From assembly GCA_963760935.1 (NCBI GenBank), contig CAVXFB010000003.1:930001-994000 (forward strand): a stretch of 64,000 nt of DNA, in the 5' to 3' direction. The notes under the pieces were generated by a model that made no database searches, had not been told where the DNA came from, and saw only the letters and a list, made by a program, of their open reading frames with translations. Positions 35,433-44,008 of the stretch are shown here, piece by piece. The translations under genes were made by a program, and so were the position numbers. The first letter of the stretch is position 1; each line of letters starts with the position of its first letter. The DNA comes from CAVXFB01 sp963760935. GTDB lineage: Bacteria > Planctomycetota > Planctomycetia > Pirellulales > Thermoguttaceae.

Positions 35433-35461
35433 CCAAAAAACCTGGGAGCGAAACTCCCAAG
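35433..35461 (-). terminator. Intrinsic terminator after purC
   Basis: Read on the minus strand, TTGGGAG, a TTTCG loop and CTCCCAGG form a stem that is followed at once by six T. It begins 30 bases after the purC stop and ends before the homospermidine synthase start, the right place to end purC transcripts. Confidence 0.7.
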
Positions 35462-35490
35462 CTCGGAAGTCTCGCCCTGTCGCTTGCTCG

Positions 35491-36372
35491 TCAGGCGAAC
35501 GTTCGACCTGTCAGCCGCTCGTACGCCTCGATGTACTTCTGCCGCGTCTTCTGCACCACATCGTCGGGCAACATTGGCGGCGGACTGTTCTTATCCCAAC
35601 CCGACGCCGAAAGCCAATCGCGCACAAACTGCTTGTCGAACGCCGGCTGGCCCCGACCGGGCGCGTACTGGTCGGCCGGCCAGAAACGCGAGCTGTCGGG
35701 CGTGAGCACCTCGTCGATCAGCAACAACTCGCCGCCGATTTGGCCGAACTCGTATTTCGTGTCGGCGATCAAGATACCGCGCTGTCGGGCGTACTCCGAA
35801 CCACGCTCGAAAACTTGCAGCGACCGCCGCCGCAGTTCTTCGGCCAGTTCGCTGCCGACAATGTCCACCATCTGCTCGAATGAGATGTTCTCGTCGTGGC
35901 CAGTCGACGCTTTGGTCGCTGGCGTGAAAATCGGTTGGTCCAGGCGGCTGCTTTCCTGGAGACCGTTCGGCAGGCGAATACCGCAGACCGTGCCGCTTTG
36001 CTGATATTCTTTCCAACCGGACCCGGCCAGATAGCCGCGGACAACGCACTCGATCGGCACCACCTCGGTCTTGCGGCAAAGAGTCGACCGGCCGGCCAAC
36101 ACGCGGCGATCCGCACCTGCGGGCAGGTCCATCTCCTCTACATCGGTGGTAATCAGGTGGTTGGGTTCGCCAAGCAGTCCGAACCAGAAGGCGGCGATTT
36201 GCGTGAGCACGCGCCCTTTATCAGGAATGGCCGACGGCAACACCCAATCGAAAGCGCTGATCCGATCCGTGCTTACCAGCAGGATTTGGTCGCCAAGGTC
36301 GTAGATGTCACGCACTTTTCCCCGCCGTGGCGATAGGCCGGGCAAGGACGTTTCTAGTATGGGGTTTTGCAT
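35491..36372 (-). CDS. purC: Phosphoribosylaminoimidazole-succinocarboxamide synthase
   Basis: SAICAR synthetase of about 293 residues, which adds aspartate to CAIR in purine synthesis using ATP. Motifs: RRGKVRDIYDLGDQILLVST (P-loop-like strand), DRISAFDWVLPSAIPDKGRV, PIECVVRGYLAGSGWKEYQQ, and the second signature LIADTKYEFGQIGGELLLID. The C-terminal DKQFVRDWLSASGWDK is typical of the longer eukaryote-like/planctomycete form. A single gene with its own terminator. Confidence 0.95.
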   Translation of the reverse strand: MQNPILETSLPGLSPRRGKVRDIYDLGDQILLVSTDRISAFDWVLPSAIPDKGRVLTQIAAFWFGLLGEPNHLITTDVEEMDLPAGADRRVLAGRSTLCRKTEVVPIECVVRGYLAGSGWKEYQQSGTVCGIRLPNGLQESSRLDQPIFTPATKASTGHDENISFEQMVDIVGSELAEELRRRSLQVFERGSEYARQRGILIADTKYEFGQIGGELLLIDEVLTPDSSRFWPADQYAPGRGQPAFDKQFVRDWLSASGWDKNSPPPMLPDDVVQKTRQKYIEAYERLTGRTFA

Positions 36373-36530
36373 ATAGTTAGCCGTAGTGAGGAGACTGATT
36401 GTGCTGAGGTCATGCCCAATCGTCGAAACCCTCTGAATATACTAAGCACGGCGGCGGTTGACCAGCGGGTGGCGGGCGAACTGCAAAGTCTCTCTGATCT
36501 CCGCGGAATGTGCAACTGCATGCTTGCCGT

Positions 36531-36569
36531 CGAGATTCGTCGCTACGATCAGGATGACAATTGGGAGGC
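36531..36569. repeat. Probable degraded dispersed repeat upstream of purC
   Basis: GAGATTCGTCGCTACGATCA then GGATGACAATT resembles the GAGATCCTTCGC...CAGGATGACA type of dispersed palindromic half-element known from many bacterial genomes. Only one diverged copy is visible, in the 239-base gap between purC and glgX. The rest of that gap holds no gene I can support. Confidence 0.35.
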
Positions 36570-36611
36570 TCCGGTGTTTTCCGACAAAGCCTAGACTTCC
36601 TGCCATGCCAG

Positions 36612-38762
36612 CTATGTCGCCTCGGGCGTCTCCGCCGGGTCACGTTTCTTGGCTTTGAACACTGCCAACGAGCGGGGGCGAAGTTGGTAGGCTTCGCGAT
36701 TGACGGGTCGCGTCAGCTCCGGCGGCGACTCGGCCGTATCGAGCACTAGCTCCCAAGATTCGCCGTCGGCATGCTTGGGCAGGGTGAAATCAATCGTGTC
36801 GATGCTCTGATTGAGCAGCAGCAGCATCGTATCACCTAAGATTCGCTCGCCATGCTCGTCCACCTCGGTGATGGTGTCGCCGGCCAGGTGTACGCCCAAG
36901 CAGCGGACAAAGGGGGCGTTCCAGGCTTCGTCGGTCATTTCGCCACCCGACGGGTCGCGCCAATAGATGTCCTTGACGCCCGAACCGCGCAGCGGACGGC
37001 CTTGAAAATACGTAGGCCGATGAAAGACCGGCTGTTCGAGCTTCATGCGGATCAGTCTGGCGACGAATTGCCGCAGTTGTTTTTGCTGTTCGTCGTGATT
37101 CCAGTTAAGCCAGCTAATTTCGTTGTCCTGGCAGTAGGCGTTGTTATTGCCGCGTTGCGTCGACGCAAACTCGTCGCCGCCGCGGATCATGGGGACGCCC
37201 TGCGAAAGCAGGAGCGTGGCCAGGAAGTTCCGCATCTGTTGATAGCGAAGTGCGTTGATGCCCGCATCGTCGGTGTGGCCTTCCGCGCCGCAGTTCCAAC
37301 TGAGGTTGTTCGATTCGCCGTCGTGGTTGTCGTCGCCGTTGGCCTCGTTGTGTTTCTCGTTGTAGCTGACCAAATCGTTCAGCGTGAACCCGTCATGCGC
37401 GGTAATGAAATTGACGCTGGCATACGGGCGGCGGCCGCCGCGTTCGTACAGGTCGGAACTGCCGCAAAGGCGGGTGGCAAACTCGGAGGCCGTCCGATCG
37501 TCGCCGCGCCAAAACCGCCGCACGGCATCGCGGTATCTGCCGTTCCATTCCGTCCAACCGATGGGGAAATTGCCGACCTGGTAGCCCCCTTCGCCCAGGT
37601 CCCACGGTTCGGCGATCAGCTTGACTTGGGAAATCAACGGATCCTGGTGGATGATGTCGAAGAACGCCCCCAGCCGGTCGACTTCGTGCAACTCCCGGGC
37701 TAGCGTGCTGGCCAGATCGAAGCGGAACCCGTCGACGTGCATCTCCGTAATCCAATAGCGCAGGCTATCCATGATCAACTGCAACACGCGGGGATGTCGC
37801 ATGTTGAGCGAGTTCCCGCAGCCGGTGTAGTCCATGTAGTAGCGCGGATTTTCGGGGACGAGGCGGTAGTACGATACATTATCGATTCCGCGCAGTGAAA
37901 CCGTGGGGCCTAGATGGTTGCCTTCACCTGTGTGGTTGTAGACGACGTCGAGGATCACTTCGATGCCGGCGCCGTGCAAGGCGTGGACCATCTGCTTGAA
38001 CTCGCGGACCGACTTGCCATCATCGGATGCGTTGGCATAGCGCGGGTCGGGCGCGAAATAGCCCAACGTGTTATACCCCCAATAGTTCGTCAGGCCGCGA
38101 TCCACCAGGTGGCGATCGTTGAGAAAGTACTGAACGGGCATCAGCTCGACGGCCGTGATGCCGAGCTCCTTCAAGTAGCTGATCGCCGGTTCCGAGGCCA
38201 GCCCCAGATAGGTGCCGCGCAGCGGTTCGGGAATATCGGGATGAAGCTGCGTGAAGCCGCGAACGTGCGTTTCGTAGATTACGGTCTTGTGCCACGGAGT
38301 GCGCGGCGAACGGTCATCTCCCCAAGTGAAGGCCGGATCGACCACCATGGCCAATGGCGCGCAACTAGTGCTATTGCGGCTGTCGAAGGAAAGGTCTTCG
38401 CGTGGATCGCCGATGCGATAGCCGAACATGGCATCGGACCACCGTAGGTCGCGGCCGATGGCCTTGGCATAGGGGTCCAAGAGAAGTTTGTTGGGATTAA
38501 AGCGATGCCCCTTCTCGGGCGCATACGGCCCACTGACACGATAGCCGTAGAGTTGACCTGGTGCGACGTCGGGCAAGTAGCCGTGCCAAACCAGGTCGGT
38601 ATGCTCGGGCAGGATAATGCGACGCGCCGCCCGGGACTGTTGGCGCGGCCCGAACAGGCAAAGCTCGACGCGAGTCGCGTTTTCGGAGAAGAGAGCGAAA
38701 TTCACCCCGCCCCCGTCCCACGTTGCTCCCAGCGGATACGGCCGGCCGGGCCAGATTCTCAT
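36612..38762 (-). CDS. glgX: Glycogen debranching enzyme GlgX
   Basis: About 716 residues, GH13_11 family. An N-terminal CBM48 (GGGVNFALFSENATRVELCL) precedes the catalytic barrel. Catalytic residues are visible in DGFRFDLAS (nucleophile Asp), LIAEPWDLG (acid/base Glu) and ITAHDGFTL (transition-state Asp), with VILDVVYNHTGEG as region I. It hydrolyses alpha-1,6 branches of glycogen trimmed by phosphorylase. The last residues (RDPAETPEAT) are unconserved. The treS-maltokinase gene lies 89 bases away and is read into glgX on the same strand, so they probably share a transcript. Confidence 0.95.
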   Translation of the reverse strand: MRIWPGRPYPLGATWDGGGVNFALFSENATRVELCLFGPRQQSRAARRIILPEHTDLVWHGYLPDVAPGQLYGYRVSGPYAPEKGHRFNPNKLLLDPYAKAIGRDLRWSDAMFGYRIGDPREDLSFDSRNSTSCAPLAMVVDPAFTWGDDRSPRTPWHKTVIYETHVRGFTQLHPDIPEPLRGTYLGLASEPAISYLKELGITAVELMPVQYFLNDRHLVDRGLTNYWGYNTLGYFAPDPRYANASDDGKSVREFKQMVHALHGAGIEVILDVVYNHTGEGNHLGPTVSLRGIDNVSYYRLVPENPRYYMDYTGCGNSLNMRHPRVLQLIMDSLRYWITEMHVDGFRFDLASTLARELHEVDRLGAFFDIIHQDPLISQVKLIAEPWDLGEGGYQVGNFPIGWTEWNGRYRDAVRRFWRGDDRTASEFATRLCGSSDLYERGGRRPYASVNFITAHDGFTLNDLVSYNEKHNEANGDDNHDGESNNLSWNCGAEGHTDDAGINALRYQQMRNFLATLLLSQGVPMIRGGDEFASTQRGNNNAYCQDNEISWLNWNHDEQQKQLRQFVARLIRMKLEQPVFHRPTYFQGRPLRGSGVKDIYWRDPSGGEMTDEAWNAPFVRCLGVHLAGDTITEVDEHGERILGDTMLLLLNQSIDTIDFTLPKHADGESWELVLDTAESPPELTRPVNREAYQLRPRSLAVFKAKKRDPAETPEAT

Positions 38763-38851
38763 AAGAGTCGTCCTTTGCGTGGTATTTTACACATGCGCCG
38801 ACGATTTGTCGTGCCGCCTTTCACTAAGAGGGGAGATAGGCGGCCGGATAT

Positions 38852-41800
38852 CTACGCCCCGTCACTGCCCAAGATTTGCAGGATCGCGTGCAACGGAACG
38901 TGTGCCCAGTGGGGGCGATTATTCAGCTCAGCCCGCAGTTCGTACAGGGCCTTTTCCAAGAGGTACAGATCCAAGAGAAGCTGGATGCAATCTGGCTGTC
39001 GCGGAACGAACGGCTGCGCGTCGGCTACGGCGAGATACGATTTCAAGAATGCGGCGCCCGTCCACGCCGTCCAGAATTCCGTCCAGCCTTGTAGCCGCGA
39101 TCGCTCTTCCGAGGCGAGCACCATGCCGGCGGTCCGTTCGGCCAGGGCGGAATGGCAGGCATAATCGAATGAGCGCAGCATGCCGGCCACGTCGCGAAAT
39201 GGCGACGACTTCAATTGCCGCTCGCTGATCGAACGTGCCGGTTCCCCCTCGAAGTCGATGATCATGAAGTCGTTGCCCGTGTAGAGCACTTGTCCGAGGT
39301 GATAATCGCCGTGGCAGCGGATGCGCATGGCATTGATGTCTTGTTTGACGATCTTTCGCAGCCGGTCGAGCATCTGACCTTCCTTGGCCAAGACGGCCTC
39401 GCCCTCCGCCTCGACGTCGGGCGGCAAGCTGCCGAGTTTGTGACGGAGCACGGTGAGCGTTCGCGCAGCGAGCGTTCGCATCGCCTGATACAGCGACCGT
39501 TGGTAGAGGTAGGAAAAGGGCTCCTGGCCGAAATGCGGTCGGTCCGTCTCCCCAGCCAACGCGATGTGAAGTTCCGCCGTGCGCCGGCCAAGCAACGCGG
39601 CTGATTCCAGGTGCGGTCCGAACATCGACTCGGCCAGACTGGGGACCTTTTCGCCGGCCAACTTCAATAGCGGCTGGCGGGGCAGCAAGTCGCCCGGTAT
39701 CTCCTGCGGCGGCTGCCGGTTGGCAACGCGGTCGAAATAACCCTCGACCGCCTCCACAATATGGCTCCATGCGCTACCGTTGTGATGCACGTAGGTCTCC
39801 AACACTCCGACGGTCACGGTCGGATGTTGCGGCATGACATATTCCATCGTCCCGGCCAGCGACGGCGCATGCGGGAACGCAGCGTCGGTCAAGAACGACG
39901 CGATCTCCAACTCAGGGTTGACCCCCTCTTGCAAACGGCGGAAGACCTTGAGCAGAAACTGATCGCCATAGCAAAGAGTGCTGTTGTTCTGCTCGGTTTT
40001 TGAGACGATCATCTTCAACGGCTGGGCGGCATGGTTTCGCATGCGGCGGAAGGCGCGCGAGGGGTGGCCCATCACGGTCCCCTTGCCTCCGTGAAAGCGT
40101 CGTCTAGAAGCGATCGTCTCCAGCAGCAACCGGCCGAGTTCCTCGTCGCCAAACGCGTCGTACAACACGCCGGTTGTTTGTGCCGCACCCTTGTGAACTG
40201 CCAGCCGGGCAATGATCGTCGCCGAGCCGAGCGAATCAGACGCCCGGACCCGCTCTTCGTCGCCGAAGGCCACCGGCACGAGATATCCGTCGGGCTCGCC
40301 TTCGACATATTCGACTCTCAAGAACACAAGATCGATGCGAGTGGGCGTTCCGCCAGTTCGTAGCGGCACGACGTCCCAAACGGTTACCGCACCGATGGCC
40401 CTTTCCTTGCCCCCGAACCAGTGGCGCGACGCAAGGAAGCCGGGCAGCAGCCGCTCAAATTTTGGTCGGGACGCCCCCTCGAAGACTTCATCCCAATCGG
40501 CGCGAACGTGTAGCAACGGCAGGGGCGCCTCGCGACCTGCCTCTTGTCCGCCGGGCGCTGCCGCCTCTACCTGCAATGCGGCCGGCTGACAAACGCTGAA
40601 CCAATAGAATCCGTGCGCACCGAGCGTCAACAGGTATGGCAGTTTTCCGATTCGCGGGAACTTTCCTTGGCCGAAAAGCTCGACCGGCGCTTGCCCCTCC
40701 ATGGCCGACAAGTCGAGTTCTACGTACTGCGGGAAGCGCGACAGGTTGGCCACCACCAACACGCATTCATTTCCGAGTCGGCGAATAAAGGCCAACACCT
40801 TGGCGTTGTTCGGATGTAGCACTTCCAGCGTGCCTTCGCCCAACGCCCGCGACTGTTGCCGCAGCCCGATGATCCGTTTCATCCAGGCCAAAAGCGAATT
40901 GGGATTCTTCTGCTGCGTCTCGACGTTGACTGTCTCGTAGTGATATTCGTAGTCGATGACAACCGGCAAATAGAGCTGTTGCGGACCGCTGGTCGAAAAG
41001 CCCGCGTTGCGATCGACGTTCCATTGCATGGGCGTGCGCACGCCGTTGCGATCGCCGAGATAGATGTTGTCGCCCATGCCGAGTTCGTCGCCGTAGTAGA
41101 TCACCGGCGTGCCCGGCAGCGAAAGCAGCAAGGCATTGAGGAGTTCGAGCTTGCCGCGATTGTTGCCCATCAGCGGGGCCAGCCGGCGACGGATGCCGAG
41201 GTTAATGCGGGCACGAGGGTCGCGCGCATAGACCCGATACATGTAGTCGCGTTCCTCCTCGGTCACCATTTCCAGCGTCAATTCATCATGGTTGCGCAGA
41301 AAGAGCATCCATTGGCAGATGTCCGGAATGGCCGGCGTCTGGGCAAGCGTATCGACGATTGGAAAGCGATCTTCCATTTGCAGGGCGATGAACAATCGCG
41401 GCATGAGCGGAAAATGGAAGGCCGCGTGACACTCGTCGCCCGTGCCGAAATAGGTTGCCGCGTCTTCGGGCCATTGATTGGCTTCGGCCAAGAGCATTCG
41501 GCCCTGAAAGCGCGAGTCGACGTGGGCCCGCAACTGCTTGAGGAAGGCGTGCGTTTCGGGCAGATTCTCGCAATTCGTCCCGTCGCGCTCGAACAGATAG
41601 GGCACGGCGTCGAGCCGCATGCCGTCGACGCCCATCTCGAACCAATAGTCGACCGCACGGAGAACGGCTTCGCGAACCTCCGGATTATCGAAGTTCAGAT
41701 CGGGCTGATGACGATAGAAGCGATGCCAGTAGTACGCCTGGGCAAGGGGATCCCACGTCCAATTCGAAGGCTCGAAGTCCTTAAAGATTATCCGGGCCTC

Positions 41801-42221
41801 TTTGTACCGATCAGCCGAATCGCTCCATACATAGAAATTGCGCCAGGGGCTTCCCGGCTTGGCCGTGCGGGCGCGGCGAAACCACGGATGCTCGTCCGAC
41901 GTATGATTGAGCACCATTTCGGTGATAACGCCGCAGCCCGCGCTCGTGGGCCTCGCGCAAGAACATCCGGAAATCGCGGAGCGTGCCGTAATTCGGATGG
42001 ATTCCCTCGTAGTCAGCGATGTCGTAGCCGTCGTCCTTCAGCGGCGAGGGATAGAACGGCAGCAGCCACAGGGCGCTGACGCCCAAGTCTTGCAGATAGT
42101 CGAGCTTGCGCGTCAGCCCGCGAAAATCGCCGATGCCGTCGGCATCAGCGTCAAAGAAAGCCCGGACGTGAAGCTGGTAGATGATCGCGTCCCGGTACCA
42201 CAGCGGATTCGTATATTGCAT
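38852..42221 (-). CDS. treS: Trehalose synthase-maltokinase fusion, one frameshift
   Basis: About 1,120 residues after correction. The N-terminal GH13_16 domain (start MQYTNPLWYRDAIIYQLHV) isomerises maltose and trehalose; its catalytic residues are in DGMRLDAVP, MLLAEANQWP and LRNHDELTLE. From about residue 570 a maltokinase-like domain follows, with FERLLPGFLASRHWFGGKER, GDYHLGQVLYTGNDFMIIDF and SPFRDVAGMLRSFDYACHSA, the kinase-fold phosphotransfer site. The N-terminal 98 residues are in another frame; removing one G near 41930 restores ERGLRVITEMVLNHTSDEHP. Together with GlgX this feeds trehalose into maltose-1-phosphate and alpha-glucan metabolism. Confidence 0.93.
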
Positions 42222-42641
42222 AAGTTGACCACCACGAACGGCCAAGAGTTCGCGTCCGGTGCATGCGGCGCCGGTTCGGTCGCCCGTTTTGCGTGCATCG
42301 CTGGGCGACTCGCGGAAGTTCGTGCCGACATTATGCAACGCCTTGCCGGCTTTGTCGAGAAGTCCGCCTCCTACGGGTGCAATAACGGATCTTGGCGGTT
42401 TGTCCGTACGCCGCGAAATGCCGCAACGGTTTAGAGGCCGATGGGACGTTGGCCCTGCTGCAAAGCCGCCCTACCGGCGGCAGCTAAACAATACGCAATA
42501 TCCAATTTCACCATGAATTGCTGCGTCCCTCCTGCCTGCTTTGTCTGACAATCATTATGTGCGTCTGCTCTCGCCGACGCGGCGCGATCGCCCCACTCTG
42601 CGGGTCGTCGTCGCCACTCAAGCACACTGGCTCGCTAGCCA
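42222..42641. other. Intergenic stretch, no gene supported
   Basis: About 420 bases upstream of treS and downstream of the receiver-domain gene. Short frames lack domain signals. GCCGCC and GGCGGC make a six-base stem near 42466-42482, which could end the receiver-gene transcript, but no T-tract follows. Promoter elements for treS must be here; none is clear. Confidence 0.5.
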
Positions 42642-43025
42642 CTATCGATGGCTTGCGGCAGACAGTTGCTCTTCGATAACTTTGATCAGTTCTTCCGGAT
42701 CAACCGGCTTGGGTAGCACCCGCTCGGCGCCGGCCTCCACGGCATGGTAGACGGTGTCGATACGTGGGCTACCGGCCAGGTAGACCTCGCGAGCGTGCGG
42801 CTGCAATCGACGGATTTGCCGACAGATTTCCGCCCCTTGTTCGGCCTCCGACGCCCGATAGTTGAACACTACGGCGTCGTATAGCTTTCGCCGGGCGAGT
42901 TGCATCGCGCGAGACGCATCCCAGGCCGTATCGATCTGCCATTCTTTGGCTGATAGCACCTTTGCCAAGTGAATGCAGGCGTTCTCATCGTCGCCGACGA
43001 CGAGCAGATTAATTTGCATTGACAT
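42642..43025 (-). CDS. Receiver-domain protein lacking the phosphoacceptor Asp
   Basis: A 127-residue stand-alone response-regulator receiver fold. NLLVVGDDENACIHLAKVLS provides the acidic pair (Asp12, Asp13), and VLPKPVDPEELIKVIEEQL holds the conserved Lys and the last helix. The phosphoacceptor position reads VVFNY, so Asn55 replaces Asp. Such receivers usually signal through binding rather than phosphorylation. There is no output domain and no kinase beside it. An ATG two codons downstream is an alternative start. Confidence 0.85.
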   Translation of the reverse strand: MSMQINLLVVGDDENACIHLAKVLSAKEWQIDTAWDASRAMQLARRKLYDAVVFNYRASEAEQGAEICRQIRRLQPHAREVYLAGSPRIDTVYHAVEAGAERVLPKPVDPEELIKVIEEQLSAASHR

Positions 43026-43345
43026 CCAAATGACTCCAGTCGTTTGAGTTTTCGCATTATTCCGACACTTAATCCTGTCGGATGGATTGGTCCTACTGAC
43101 TTCTATACACCCGCTAAGAGAGAAACAAGCCGGACTTGCGGCATCTGTCACACCGAGCGGCGCGTCGGCGCCAATATAATCCACTATCAGCGGGGACTTG
43201 CCGATTGTAAGGAAACAGATTAGATTCAATTCCGATATTTCCTGATGCGATTAACCCACGGCCTGTGTTAATCTCGCTTGGCTCTATATGTGCCGCGCGT
43301 TGGACACGGTCGCCGGTGGGACAATTCACATCTTGGGGGGCCTGG
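43026..43345. promoter_or_regulatory. Upstream region of the respiratory operon
   Basis: About 320 bases between the receiver gene and actA, divergent from both. It holds no supported gene. The start of the 13 kb respiratory operon must be driven from here, and a TTGGGGGG stretch six bases before the actA ATG can serve as ribosome-binding site. A definite promoter could not be picked. Confidence 0.4.
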
Positions 43346-44008
43346 ATGCCACAAGTCTTCTCCAGCAGGATGAACCTCGTCGCGAGGACGAGCATTATAT
43401 TGGCCGTGCTGGGGGCGGCGGGCTTGATGTGGGGTGGGCTGGTTTACACGCAATCCAGCTTCGGGACCGGCGTAGGGCAGACGATTGTGCAGCCGCTGGC
43501 ACAGTTCAGCCACCAGCACCACGCCGGCGTCTTGGGCATCGATTGCCGCTACTGCCATACCCAGGTCGAACGTGCCGCGTTCGCCGGCATTCCGCCAACG
43601 AAAACCTGCATGAACTGCCATTCGCAGATTTGGGTGGGCAGCCCCATACTGGAGCCGGTGCGGGAAAGCTATCGAACGGGCGAGCCGCTCCGCTGGAAGC
43701 GGGTCCACAACCTGCCCGGCTTCGTCTATTTCGACCACAGTATCCACGTGCAGAAGGGGGTCGGCTGTTCGACGTGCCACGGCCGTATCGACCTGATGCC
43801 ATCGACCTATCAGGTATCGAGCCTGTTGATGCAGTGGTGTCTCGACTGCCACCGGCATCCAGAGCAGCAGGTCCGTCCCCGTGCCGAAGTGTTCAACATG
43901 AAGTACCAGCAGCCGGCGGATCAGGTCCAGCTTGGCCACAAGCTGATCGAGGAATATAAGATCAAGGACTCCGCTAGCCTCACCAGTTGCACCGTGTGCC
44001 ACCGATGA
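43346..44008 (+). CDS. actA: Alternative complex III pentaheme cytochrome ActA
   Basis: About 220 residues. One N-terminal membrane segment (IILAVLGAAGLMWGGLVYTQ) anchors a periplasmic multiheme domain. Five CxxCH sites are visible: CRYCH, CMNCH, CSTCH, CLDCH and CTVCH. This number, the membrane anchor and the neighbouring genes identify the pentaheme subunit of alternative complex III, the quinol:cytochrome c oxidoreductase that replaces bc1 in many planctomycetes. The ATG at MPQVFSSR follows a G-rich ribosome-binding site; upstream in-frame starts are less likely. The stop overlaps the actB start as ATGA. Confidence 0.9.
   Translation: MPQVFSSRMNLVARTSIILAVLGAAGLMWGGLVYTQSSFGTGVGQTIVQPLAQFSHQHHAGVLGIDCRYCHTQVERAAFAGIPPTKTCMNCHSQIWVGSPILEPVRESYRTGEPLRWKRVHNLPGFVYFDHSIHVQKGVGCSTCHGRIDLMPSTYQVSSLLMQWCLDCHRHPEQQVRPRAEVFNMKYQQPADQVQLGHKLIEEYKIKDSASLTSCTVCHR

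Noticed and set aside
36367..36594. Plus-strand frame of 75 codons between purC and glgX
   Set aside because: No ribosome-binding site, overlaps the purC start and a probable degraded repeat.
36852..37703. Plus-strand frame of 283 codons opposite glgX
   Set aside because: Antisense of a fully conserved GH13 enzyme.
40856..42079. Plus-strand frame of 407 codons opposite treS
   Set aside because: Shadow of the trehalose synthase gene; composition follows the complementary strand and there is no domain.
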